This document shows positions 20,410 through 32,094 of a stretch of DNA of 64,000 nucleotides, piece by piece. Made by a program: the position numbers and the translations under genes. The notes under the pieces were generated by a model. That model was not told where the DNA came from and made no database searches. It worked only from the letters and a program-made list of their open reading frames with translations. Within the stretch, counting starts at the first letter, position 1; every line of letters starts with the position of its first letter. The DNA comes from Xenoacremonium recifei (lineage: Eukaryota > Ascomycota > Sordariomycetes > Hypocreales > Nectriaceae), in NCBI GenBank assembly GCA_012184525.1, contig WOFQ01000064.1, positions 1 through 64,000 on the forward strand, written 5' to 3'.

Positions 20410-22269
20410 TCAGTACCAATCCTGCTTCCTTACCATCCTCCCGTTTGCTGCGCTTTGATAGAGACCTCCCTTAGCTGTCCCCAAACCCTCCCGCACCAGC
20501 CCTGCTAGAATTTGCACACCCATCCCTAGACCATCAATGATCATAGTCTCGTGATTCTCCATGCCCACCGCAGCCGCGCATGCCTTGTGCATCTGAGCCA
20601 TGCCCGCGCAGCCCAGACTGATGCAGTCCGCGCCCTTTTCCTCGGCCATCATTTTTGCCACGGCCGCCAATCGCGCGTTGACTTCGTCTTCGGGCAGGGC
20701 CTCTAGATCGAGGACGGGAATATTAGCTGCTTCAGATCCCACGTTGAACTTTCCCAGGCCGTAGTCCCAGATAGCCAGGTCATGCTGGACCTTAGATCGC
20801 GAGCTGGTGGTCAAGACACCAAGCCTAGCACCACATATGCGCGATGAGTAAAGGGCCGCCTCCATGATTCCCATGACTGGCTGCGTAACCTCTTCGCGAA
20901 GTGCAGTGATGAGCGGGTGGGCACTGAAGCAGGCCACAAGGAACGCATCGTACTGTGATGCGATGGGAAGCAGGGCGCGAAGGCATGCCGCCGTGGATAA
21001 AACACCGTCGACTTGACCTTCGATTGCGCTGGGCGAGGGCCGTGGCGCTGTGAAGCCCGTCACAACAGTGTCTGAAGGTAGCTTGGGAGCAATGACTTTT
21101 AAGCAGTTCGCCGTCATGGACGACGTAGAGTTAGGGTTGATGAGCAGGATACGGACGTCTCGCGGCGAGGTTCCCCGGACTGACGGTAGAGATCCAGCCA
21201 TGTCGAGACTCTCTAGCGGTGGCGGCTCAACAACCCCCTTTTGCTCCACGATAGCTCTGTACAGCTCTGGCCGTCGATGTTTTCCAAAGTTGAATGTCTG
21301 TGACTCTTGTTGGCAAAATCCTCAACGAAGCTCAAAAGCCATTCCTTCGTGCAGACGTACCGTTTCCTTGCCAGGCCGGCACCAGTCCAGGTCAATCTCA
21401 GCAAAGACAACCTCGTCATTCTCGGTCTTGGCCTCCGCAATCACATGGCCTAGGGGGTCCACGATACAACTCCCGCCGATGAGTGGAAACTTGTTGTCAT
21501 CGTGGCCCGCCCTCGCAGCACAGATGCTGAAACAGCTGTTCATGTAGCTGTTACTTTGCATGACGAGCTTGTGATGAAACTCAGCGTCTTTACGCGCTTT
21601 CTCCGGCGATAGCGCCTGTTCCCCGACGAGGCCCCAGAGATCGGGAGCCCAGGCCGGCGAGTTGTAGCCGCAAAGGACGATCTCTACTCCTTGCAAGCCA
21701 TACACTCTCCATGCTTCGGGCCAGCGACGGTCGTTGCAGATGAGCATTCCCATAATTGGATCTGCTTGGACAAGTCCAGGAGCTCGAAAGGCTTTGAACC
21801 CCTCTGTGCCCTCGCGGAAATATCTCTTCTCGAGCTGCTGAACAGCACCAGGGTTCTCAAAGGGTTCAGCCGTGCCAGGAAGATGTGACTTCCGATATTT
21901 TGCCAAAACGGTGCCAGTGCTTCCCGAGTAGTATATACACGTATTGTACGGGATCTTCTCTTTTGTCATTTCGGCATAGCCCACCGAAAGATCAACTTTG
22001 AGCTCACGAGCCTTCTCGAAGAGAGGTGCAACCTGCGCGCTCTGCGTCACATCGTCATGCTCAAAGTAGCTCTGAAGTTCTTTTTCATCATGAATGAGAT
22101 ATCGTGGGAAGAAGGTGGTCAAAGTCGTCTCCGGAAAGACAACCAGCTGGGCCCCGCGGGAAGCAGCATCTTCCAAGAGCTTGATCAGACGGGTTAGAGT
22201 CTCGGGGCGAGGAGACCAGCGGTGGACGGCGCCGACTTGAGCAGCTGCAACTTTGAGCAAACGAGTCAT
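20410..22269 (-). CDS. Fused N-carbamoyl-D-amino-acid hydrolase and hydantoin racemase
   Basis: I join 22269-21361 and 21297-20410 across a 63-nt intron (GTACGT...CACAG), giving 598 residues. The N-terminal half is a carbon-nitrogen hydrolase closely resembling bacterial D-carbamoylases: Glu47 (FPETTLTTFFPR), Lys127 (KYRKSHLPG) and Cys178 (LICNDRRWPEAWRV) form the catalytic triad. Exon 2 first completes its C-terminus (TFNFGKHRRPELY). After a short linker (VEQKGVVEPPPLESL) it continues in frame into an Asp/Glu/hydantoin racemase domain (about 349-598) with the two catalytic cysteines Cys426 (VACFSAHP) and Cys533 (SLGCAGM). Expected reactions are N-carbamoyl-D-amino acid to D-amino acid, and racemisation of 5-substituted hydantoins. 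If the intron is not removed, the first ORF stops at 21322 without the family C-terminus. Confidence 0.85.
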
Positions 22270-22388
22270 CGTGGATGTGTGTACATCGATAGAAACTGAC
22301 CGAGTCTACACTTATGTCAATCCACTAGTTAATCCTCTAATGCGTACCGTATTGAGGCATCTTTTCACGCCCGATTAGCTCCACACCT

Positions 22389-22443
22389 TCGGCCAAGACG
22401 GCCAAGAAACGACAACCTCCACCAGACCTCGCTTGGCCGACAG
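22389..22443. promoter_or_regulatory. Cluster motif group in the bidirectional hydrolase/hydantoinase promoter
   Basis: TCGGCCAAG (22389-22397) and ACGGCCAAG (22398-22406) are tandem, and CTTGGCCGACAG (22432-22443) is inverted. They sit midway between the divergent start codons at 22269 and 22563. Confidence 0.68.
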
Positions 22444-22562
22444 ACCCCACGGTATTGATAACGCTGAAAAACCCGATATTCGACTATGGCAATGTATAAT
22501 TACGAGTATGCCGAAAGTCCGATCTATGAAGTATGGTTTTCGAATAAACCAGTGTTTACAAG

Positions 22563-24260
22563 ATGATGTTTGATGTCATAATTAGAAACGGCAGAGTGGT
22601 GGGTAGTCCCGGGAAAATGGCCAGAGCAGCAGCTTAATCAATTAACACGTCGAGGACATATAGGTCACGGCCGCCGAGATCCTCCCACCAGGACTCGACA
22701 TAGCAATCAAGGACCAGAAGATTGCCTACATCGGTATACCTCTGCCAAATGACGGAAATTGTCCCGTCTTTGATGCGCAAGGTGCATACATCACGCCCGG
22801 GTGAGAATCTCTTTTCCTCTACTGTATCATTCTCCTGGGGTTGGCTCATGCTCTTCATTGCAGTGGTATCGACAGCCATGTCCACATCCACCAGGGCAAT
22901 CATTCTCAGGGGGACACCTGGGAAACAGGTTCTCGCTCTGCATTAGCAGGAGGCAATACGACTGTACTCGCCTTTGCCTCTCAAGAAAGAGAGGATGAAA
23001 GCCTGTTGCCTGTGATTAAGGAGTACCATAGGCGTGCCACTGGCAACGCATACTGTGACTACGGTTTCCATGTCATCGTTACAAATCCCAACAACCAGGT
23101 CGTCGAGAAAGAGTTACCCCTTTTAGTAGAGCGTGAAGGCATCACCAGTGTAAAGCTGTATATGACTTACGATACTCTGAAGTTGAGCGACGGAGAGGTA
23201 TTGGATATTCTGATGGCCACAAAAAGTCTGGGTATGACGACCATGATCCACGCAGAAAATCACGACATGATTGACATGATCATCAAGTGAGTATTCTTCG
23301 CTATATCTGGGCAATATTCCCTTCTGCTAATGTGAGGACAGGCGATTGCAAAGCAAATCACTTGGCGATCCTCAATATCACGCGATTGCACGTCCCCAAA
23401 TTGCCGAGACAGAAGCCACATATCGCGCCATCAGCCTATCTGAGCTGGTCGATGTACCCGTGCTCATTGTGCACATGTCCTCCAGGCAAGCCGTCAAACA
23501 CGTACGAGAGGCACAAACTCGCCAGTTACCCGTCTATGCCGAGACTTGTCCACACTACCTCTTACTTCGCAGCGAGCGCCTGCATGAACCAAACTTTGAG
23601 GGCTCCAAATGGGTCTGTTCGCCGCCATTGAGACACGAAGCTGAAGATCTTGACGCCATGTGGGAGGCTCTTGCGAATGGAACGTTTACAGTTTACTCAT
23701 CCGATCATTGCCCAGATGCATTTGATCATCCCTGTGGGAAGAAGGCTGGCATCGTGGATGGAAAGCCGAGCTTCGCCAAGATCCCGAATGGCCTGCCAGG
23801 GATCGAAACAAGACTACCATTGTTATTCAATTACGCGGGAGACGATGAGGATAGCAGGATATCGATGCCCCGGTTCGTCGAACTGACTTCCACAAACCCT
23901 GCTAAGCTCTATGGTCTGGACGGTTCAAAAGGCAGCTTGATGCCTGGCATGGATGCAGACATTGTCATCTGGTATCCGCCAGGTCATCGATTCGCCCAAG
24001 GATCGGGTTCCATTACTATAACTCAGTCATTGCTTCACCATTCTGTCGACTACACGCCATTTGAAGGGTTCAAGGTAAAAAATTGGCCCAGATGGGTCTT
24101 CCTCAGGGGAAAGCTTGTGTGGGACCGGGACGCTGGAGGGATAATAGGAATTAAGGCAGATGGGAGATATATAAAGCGGGCGAAACCTCTGTTCCGTCCT
24201 CGCAAGGTCAACATGGATGTCCCTGGAATGTCAAAGGGTGAACGACAGATATGGTCATGA
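22563..24260 (+). CDS. D-hydantoinase / dihydropyrimidinase
   Basis: A cyclic amidohydrolase that opens hydantoins or dihydropyrimidines to N-carbamoyl amino acids. Exons 22563-22602, 22692-22800, 22864-23286 and 23342-24260 give 496 residues; a second ATG at 22566 is equally usable. All binuclear-metal ligands are present: His55 and His57 (HVHIHQG), the carbamylated Lys147 (SVKLYMTYD), His179 (MIHAEN), His235 (IVHMSS) and Asp312 (YSSDHCP). Their spacing follows bacterial D-hydantoinases. The first exon is only 40 nt and was placed by phase and the N-terminal beta-strand MFDVIIRNGRVV. It is transcribed divergently from the carbamoylase-racemase, with shared operators between them. Together they form a complete hydantoin-to-amino-acid route; ordinary pyrimidine breakdown is the alternative. 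Confidence 0.92.
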
Positions 24261-24436
24261 AACTGAAGCATAGCTATATAATATAGATTATAGAAGCGAT
24301 CTCAGAAAATAGGTTCCAACTCTACAGATGATTTCTTTGTATCTTTGTCGTATATATTTGCCGAAGCAAAGTATCATCTTTAACTAATTGCCTGCCTATT
24401 CGACAAAACGACTGATGTCGTGTTTGGTCTATTGTA

Positions 24437-26066
24437 TTAGGCAAACGACTGGCCCGATCTCTTCCCTCCCGATCGGGCGAGAAGCAGTCCTCGAAGAGCG
24501 TCCGAAACAGACGAAATTGACCAAACGAATTCAGATCTACTATCTAAAAAGTCAACCATATAGTAGGCAGCTACCACAACCGCTGCCGCCGGGACGGAGA
24601 TGGCAAAATAAAGCCAAAATTGATCGCCTCCAGGGCCATACGGCTCCGACATGCTAAATAGCGAAGAGATAAACGCCAAGGGGATGAAGACGAGGCCGAT
24701 AAAGGTGAGATTCCTCGACCTCTCGGCGGCACGCAAGGAGAGTTCCTGCTCTTTGAACGCTTGTCTGTTTCCCGTAATGCTGGTGAGGCCGGTCATGGAA
24801 GAGTTGACGATTTCGCCGTATTGCCGCAAACTATTGAATCGGTGATAGAGAAGGCGAAAGTCGGCTTCAGTGTCTTGCCACGATGTGATTTTACTAGGGT
24901 CCGGTGGATGGAGCGATATTCGAAGCTGAATGAGGATTTCCTCAAGGTCGTGACAGTAGTGGTCCAACCTTCGTATAAGAGTCTGGACGTCACTCCAGTT
25001 TGCTTCCACCGCAGATAGGTCAAACCCCGTGAAGTCGGACTGACGTCTCATTGTCAGCAGTGCCCTTCTCATGTTTTCCCTAAGGTAGTCGAATTGCCCC
25101 GTGTAGTGGCTAGCTACGATCTTCTTCAAGAATAGAAACACTGAGTCCGGGAATGACGAGTTGACCAGGCCCCGATGTGTGGTGAGATAGAAGCATAGGT
25201 CTGCAGCAAGCGATGTCCTGGGTGGTCCCTGGCGACATTGTACTTGAATATGTTCGGGGATGAAATCAACGTATCCGCCTGGTCCAGGCACGATTGGGAA
25301 CTCCAGGCCTCCGAGAGTTCGAACTTTTTGCAGCGGTGGGTTGCAGATGACGATGCCTACTCGGAAATCATTTGTTAGCGAATTACAGTTGCAGATTGGA
25401 CGACCGCTGTAGTGATCGCTGAGTAAACATACTATCCCATCCGTCATTCGTCGGCCTCTTCCGACTCCAGAAAATGCACACCCGATTGATCATGCCGGTG
25501 CTACTCACCTCGCCATTGCACCGAGTCACTCGAATGTACCGTCCGGTGTCTGGACATCGGAGCCGGTGTATGCCACGGACTCCATCTGGAAGAGTGAATA
25601 CTTCATGGTAGCTCATGCTAACGTAGGGTTTCATAGCCAAACTAGAGGCCAATAAACTAGCTAGGCCTCGATCAAGCGACGACGATTTATGACTGAGTCT
25701 CTCATGTTCCATGAATATGGATGGGTGAACGCCAAAATATGAGCCTAAGATGCCGACAAAATCCCGGTTGAGGCCTTCGATGATGTACGTCGCGTTGGGA
25801 GGATATCTGCTTCTATTAGCCTCCCGCTCGTAGATACCCTCTCGCAGTTTCTCGGCGTCGCTAAACACGGTTTGTTTCCCTCTGGGAACGGATTTGTCAC
25901 CAAACTCGAGCAAGATCACCCGCGCGGGTCGGGCTGACCATTCGACTGCTTCTAACCGTAGCTTCTTGTCCTGCTGGCAAAGGCGCGGATCTGATCCGCA
26001 TAAATCTTTCGCGAGGTCTTGATACTCGCCTGGCGGCGCAATCCAAGAGCCGTCATTTAGAACCAT
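24437..26066 (-). CDS. CorA-like membrane protein
   Basis: Exons 26066-25433 and 25359-24437 (73-nt intron, phase 1) give 518 residues. The C-terminal third has the CorA-type layout: a long helix (about 370-430, ending EQELSLRAAERSRNLT), a first membrane span FIGLVFIPLAFISSLFSM, a short loop and a second span FWLYFAISVPAAAVVVAAYY. The Gly-Met-Asn signature that follows TM1 in true CorA Mg2+ channels is missing (the loop reads SEPYGPGGD), so transport of Mg2+ is doubtful. This is common in fungal CorA-like proteins of unknown role. It is convergent with the hydantoinase and lacks the cluster motif upstream, so I place it outside the cluster. Confidence 0.82.
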
Positions 26067-26563
26067 CGTGATGTTTTACCTTGTTCTTGTTATCGAAAAA
26101 TCCGGCAATAGCAGACACAAGCGACCAAAAGTTCAGTCTTTGACTAAGTATCTGATCCGAAACTGACGCGAAAAGGAAGAATGAGTTTTGAGCCGGGGGA
26201 GTTTGTAACTTACCGATATCTCTCAATTGAAAGCTGATTGAGGTTTTGTCTTCGCGGTTCGACTTGCAAGGGCGCTGCAAAGGTCGAAAAGTAGCGCAGA
26301 CTTGGGCTGGCAGCCTATTGGGGCCCAACCTTTATACTCCGCAAAGGACTCATGTCACACGGGAAAGTGCAATTTCTGCCTAATCTATTAATAAATAAAA
26401 AGGCCTATCATGAGCTTTAGTATCATGAGGCGAAGCTCAAGCGACAAAACGACGTACCAAAACGGCTGCTTTCATGGCATGTAAAGTTTTATTTTCTGAT
26501 AATAGACTCATAGATATTATCATATATATTAATATGCTACCTCGAGGACTATAATCGAATTGA
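26067..26563. other. Intergenic region
   Basis: Upstream of the CorA-like gene and downstream of the large ATPase gene, both on the minus strand. No gene or repeat is evident. Confidence 0.5.
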
Positions 26564-29500
26564 CTAGGCTCCTTCTGCGCCAGCCCTTGGCGTAACAGAC
26601 CACGTCTGTCCAGTGAACTCAAGCTGTCCATCTTGCCTGAGCTGCTCGGGGTCAGAGTAAATGCAAAGGCCGATTCTTCTACTATTCACCCAGAACACTC
26701 GGAAGATCAAGTAAACCTCTGCGTGATCTTGGCTGTGGTGTATACGTTGCATCTATATCAAGTTAGACGTTGTCAGTTCGATTGAGTAGTTATTCCGGAA
26801 CACTTACAAGTTGATACTGATTGCCACTCATGTAAAAAGGAGTGTGACACGGTCCAGTCGTCGTCTTGACTTCGATATAATACCTGGGGCGCGCCTCATG
26901 CCACTCATCATGATTTAGATAGCCACAGCCAATGAGCATATCCGTAAGACTTCCCTCGGTGTCGACATAAACCAGATCTGCGGTCTCACGCCTATTCCAT
27001 GGCTCCAAGGTCGCGTAACGTGGATGGATAGTCACGTAATGTCTAATCGTGCTCTGCCAATTTGACCGATCCCATCCATCCATCCGGAGTTGCGATAAGA
27101 GTTCAAAGACCTAGTTAAACACACCTGAATTAGCCCTGATGTGAGTGTTATCGTTTGAAAAGACTCACATATAACTCGCCAGCCGCACCGATCTTCTTGT
27201 CACGCTCCAGCTGGCTGGTGGACCGGAATCTGCCCAGGAAATCGAGGCCATCAAAACTTTCGAAAGCGTCTGCAATTCCGTTATCGGCGGAGAGAGCCTC
27301 TCGCATAGAACTCATATCGAATACCCCCCTCGATGGGAACGTAGCTCTTCGCGCTTTTGTGACCACCCTCTTCAAAATGGTGAGATATTGTGCGTCTTCT
27401 AGAGATCGATCCTGAGTACTGGGAACCAGCGCTGGTGAGAAGAGTCGTGGGGCTTGGTAGCCTGAAATGTTGGTTGGCCGGCGTGAGCGTTGTAAAGGGG
27501 TTGGTGATAAGGAATCATCTCTAGCTCTAGGGCGAGCTCGATGTGACAGATTTGTCTGCCGAGAGATAGTCTCTACATCTGTTTCCGTCCGGTGTTCCTC
27601 GGCGTCGGGTGATCCATCGAATTGCCGCAGGCTGTCATTCACAGATGAATGTGTTGGAGTCAATTGTTGATCTGAAGAGGCACTGTCGGTGCCATCGGGA
27701 GTACTGTCTGATAGCTGTCCTTCCGCTTCCTCTCCGCCTCCGTTCTCTTCTCCATCGTGCTCAAAGTCCACTTGTACCATCCCTTGGTCATCAAGAATTT
27801 CGTCAAGAACGTACTCTTCACTGCCAATGATTGACGTCAAGGCATTGACTGCCTCGGGCTGTACGGTTCCGCAGTTACCAGTTTCTGGGTGCTTCATGAG
27901 CCATGCCGCGATCTTTCTAGGCAGAAATGAGCCAAAGCAGATTTCCTGCTCTCTGCGATCCTTGGGGACATAAATTGTGAGTCTCCCCAAGAGATCATCA
28001 ATGTGTTCCTTGGCTGTTGCCACTGGGACTTCGAAAGGTTTTCTGTTTTGATACACTTTCAATACAGAGGATATTCCATCCACCTCGATAACTGCCATCG
28101 TGTGTAGCTGGTGAAGAAACTTATCTCGGTCGTACTCATAACGAGGGCTATTGAAGGTTGCGGCGACTCTGTTTAGTTGCATGTTAGCATCGCTCAGACA
28201 CCACTGTCTCACTTGTACGTACCGAGCGATATGTTTAGCTTTGCGTTTTAAGTCGCGATTGCGTAATGACACTGGTCGACCCCGAGCATTGGAAATCGAA
28301 GTGGCTTCTTCCACTGATTTAGACAAGCACCGATCTTGTAGTCTTGTCCATTCAAAGAAAGGCTTGAGACAACGGACATCTTCTAGATCAAAGTCTAGAA
28401 ATCTGATCATACTCTGAAACATAGTCCTCAAAGTGTCTCGATCTCCAATCGAGAAATCCACGTCCGCGGATCTCAATACAACCTTTCCATTCGGGTACCG
28501 AACAGGGAATATCTTAGCTTTCCTTATTGGTCCTGGATCTGGGAGTGTCATTTCTGTCTGGAGAAGGCCATTCAGTGTCAAAGAGCCACCTTTATGTCAG
28601 CCGTGCTGGTCTCAGACGACTGTCGCAGCTGGTCGTAGACCATTTGCAGAGTGGGAAACTTCACACCTAGCTTGTCCACAAAGAAGCTCTTGTCAGCTTC
28701 CCAGCACCCATCCAGGATAGCTTTCCCGCGGATCACTGTCTCGCTTGACCACAAGCAATCCGAAATCTTATACCAACCCGATTCTCCAGGTTGTGATACA
28801 TTATATATCAGGCGATGTGATTCAAAGGCAGTTCTGTTTGTGTCGACCTTCTGTAAGCAAACAATTCTAGCCAAAAGTTCTAGCCGAAAGCTGCGAACTG
28901 ACGTACCTCAAGTTAGATATTGATTCGATCGACTCGTCCAGGTATTGATATATGTTCCGTATAACAAGTTGATCCTCACATTCTTCTTCCTGGAGATTCT
29001 CTAGCTCATCTACCAGATCATCTAATGAAGCATTCCCAATGTCTAGAGTTCCTTGAAAGAGGCTTTCGGCGTTTCTCATTTTCTTGTAGTTGAAATTTCT
29101 GGAGTAAAGGCTCTCGAGGGAATATAGGGTAGACATGTCTGCAGGCGCAAGCCAGCGACATGAAGGAGATGATGTCCACGAGGGTGTATCTTCACTATTC
29201 TCACTCGGACAGACAATGCCGCGTTGAGAGAAGAAATCTCTAATCATAAGTACCTGTTAGTGCTGCTTTTGGGTACAATTCTTCCCGGTACTAACTTGAT
29301 TTTGCGTTGCATCAATGGTTCGTCATCACTGGCAAGTTTCGCGTACAAGGCGATGTATAAATCAAACACTTTTTTGATCTGACGAGTTGAAGGTTCAGGA
29401 CACGATTCCTCGACGTAGCGGAGTATATCAAGAAGGAAGTCCACATCGTCATCTTTTCCCACAGAGAAGTGCTCGTTCAAGAAATTCCATTTCGCTCCCG

Positions 29501-32094
29501 AATGTTGAGGTATGTCGCCATCTTCAAGCTTCAGAAAAGGGAACTCCTCGGGATGTTCCATAAAACGCTCAACAGATTTCCTTAAGTGATCGTAGGGAAG
29601 CCAAGTTTGTTTCAACTTCAATGAGTAACTGACCCCACAAAGGTCTTGTGCGGAAAAGTCTTGAATCTTGGATTGAAGGTCGTGATGTTGCAAGAATTCT
29701 GACCCCTCATGTAACCATAGGTGCTCAAATAAACCCAAGAACTTCTCAGGGCGATGCTTAAAGACATATAGAAAGCTCTTTGCCAAAGCAGACTTAGATC
29801 GTGACAGAAGTCTCAGTCGGTCCCGTATACCAATGCTGTCGCAAAGCCACCTCTCCCAACTTGGGTGAAAGAAGTCCGGCTTGGATGGTGCATCTTGCAT
29901 ATACCTCGAGTTCAAGAATGATTTTGCAAGGCCTGGTGCGGGGCCTTCAGCAGTCAAGAGGCTCGCAGGGCTATAGGGATGATCCGTCCCAGGGACGTAG
30001 ACGTCGAACTTACTCGGATACCTGACATTCTCGCGTTCAGTAAGAACCTGAATAATCTCGTATGTCTCTTTTTTGTGTGATCCAGCTTGGTGTGTTCTGT
30101 AGAGAAAATGAAGATAGCTCTTGTGATTTGGGAACGTTAAATCTGATCCCGGAGCGTATGACCTGAAAATTGAGGCCCTCACTTCATCGCTAGTAGCCTC
30201 AGAGACTCCTAGATGTCTGAATAAGGTGTTTCGATTGGTGTTCTCAGCTGCGGAAGGACTGATAACCCGGAGATCCAGGAAATCCGGAATCATAATGTCA
30301 TTTGTTGATGGTAAATAAACCGGTCCCGATGCGGTCGATGTCCACTCTCCGTCTTTTAAAGGAAGCAAAGCAAGGGATTTCAGTTTCTTGGCTACCTTTG
30401 ACTTCCTTTCAATATAAGAAGAAAGAAGCTCTGCCATATCCGCATGCCACTCATCGCTTGTGTCTCTTCCACACATTTTTGAGTTGTCACTGCGGAGGTC
30501 ATCCTGTAGCAGACTCAAAACCACACCAGGGGTGAGAAGTTCCAGACCGTATTCTCTAAGGGCATTTTCCGCTTTTTCGGTGTATTTCGGCGAAAGAAAT
30601 ATGTCCTTGACCGGATCGTCGAGTAGTGGCTGTCCATCTGCGTCCTTTGCATCATTTGTGAGGATGGAAACCTCGTCAATCAAGCGCAAAGCGGTTCGAT
30701 TACGCGACTTCAAGATAGGCGTCTTTTTAATCAAAAGCCCTAGTTCATGGTCCAACCCAGACCAAAATGCGTCGGAGTTGTCATCCGGGGATGGGAGGAA
30801 GAGGGGCCACTCGTAACAGAGGGTGGGATGTTCGCAGAATTGTAAAACTGCTTTGAGAAAGGCATTCGCGATCCAATTACGGAGGTCGAGATTCCTTCGA
30901 GATGTTGTAACAATGTCCTGCCGGTTTGCATTTGTGTCAAAATCCGAGTGAATGAGAAACTACAGCCAGTCAGTCAATGGCCACAAAAGGGCGGGAGCCG
31001 GGAGACCAGGCTCACTTTGTAATCTGATTTGCGGAGCGGCAAGAATGCAAATAAGTCTTGTTTTTTCCGAGTAACCAGTGGCTTGGATGCTTTCGTAAGT
31101 GGAAATGCGAGGACAACTTCGGCTCTGGAGAAAGCTCTTTGAGCCTCGGGGGTCTCAGGAGCCTGGCGATTGTCGCTGCACGTCAAGTTGGTCGCAGTCA
31201 GCTTCGTGATATGGTAAATCCGGCTTTGAGTCGTTTCCTCTCCGTCAAGAAAAGAAGTGGTCTCCAAAGAAACGCGGTGTCCGCCAATAGAACGCTTGAA
31301 AAACTTCCTAGATCTCTCGAGCTCGCCATTTTCATCGTAAAATTCCAAGTTGATTTTCTTAAGTTTTCGGAGGAATAGAAGGCAGGTTTCGTGGAGGTCA
31401 TCAAATTGCATGGATATGATCTTCTTCAGATGTTGGATCTCAGTCTGGTCTCCATCGTTATGTAGGTACAAGGTCATTCGCGTCAGAGGGCTGGGGAGGA
31501 CCTCCGTAGGGGGAACCCAGATAGGCCTGACCATACCTATACCCGGATCCGTTCTTCTGTGTTGGAACTCGAACGAAAAGTGACCAGACTGGATATGAAC
31601 TCTGGAGGCAGCGATGAATACAGACTTGAAACCAATGCCCTTGGCACCAATATACCCGTGCGTGGTTGACTTGGTACTTTTCCCGACAGCACAAATAGCA
31701 TCTAAATCCTCTTTAGTGAAGCCATCTTCGTTGCAATCGACGACGATGCGATCTGGGTGGATCTTGAAAGAAATGTATGGATTGGCAGCTTTCTTGAACT
31801 TGTTGTCTTCCGCATTTTGAAGGAGTTCAAAGACGAATCTGGCGCCACTTCCATAAATCTGCTTCGCCAATCTTAAAATTGTTAGTGATTGTAGAGTTGA
31901 GCACCCGTCCCAAGTCCTCACATTTTGACAGAGTGCGATACTGCGTTCTCCATCGCGAGCCAATTTTCATCAATCCGGCGACGGTATTCGGCGTTGAAGT
32001 TCTCTCCGATGTCATTCATCATATGGGCGTCTAAGAGCCCGTACTTCTTAGTCAGGCGCCGCACAATCTCCTCTGCCTCCTTTGCGGTCGCCAT
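26564..32094 (-). CDS. Large NO VEIN/sacsin-like protein: HATPase fold plus DUF3883
   Basis: Eight exons, 32094-31922, 31871-31016, 30959-29296, 29239-28907, 28866-28590, 28557-27169, 27110-26808 and 26752-26564, give about 1727 residues. The N-terminus has an Hsp90/histidine-kinase-type ATP site (ELLQNAEDN; GAKGIGFKSVF near residues 80-150) as in sacsin and plant NO VEIN. A long poorly annotated middle follows. The C-terminus is a DUF3883 domain with the strand PRYYIEVKTTTG (a PD-(D/E)XK-like core) and a conserved tail LEFTGQTWSV. The exon 3/4 junction (56-nt intron) was chosen because its branch site CACTAAC and phase agree. Two introns are weak: 28906-28867 (40 nt) and 28589-28558 (32 nt, below the usual minimum). 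The second could instead mark a frameshift. Function is unknown; related architectures occur in bacterial defence loci. Confidence 0.82.

Noticed and set aside
20410..21201. Independent hydantoin racemase gene starting at the ATG at 21201
   Set aside because: The frame stays open upstream into the missing carbamoylase C-terminus, and phase-consistent splice sites join it to the carbamoylase exon. A separate promoter of only about 100 bp inside that conserved C-terminus is unlikely.
21322..22269. Carbamoylase ending with EGMAFELR at 21322
   Set aside because: This ending is intron read-through: it begins at a GTACGT donor and lacks the family's HRRPELY-type C-terminus, which exon 2 supplies.
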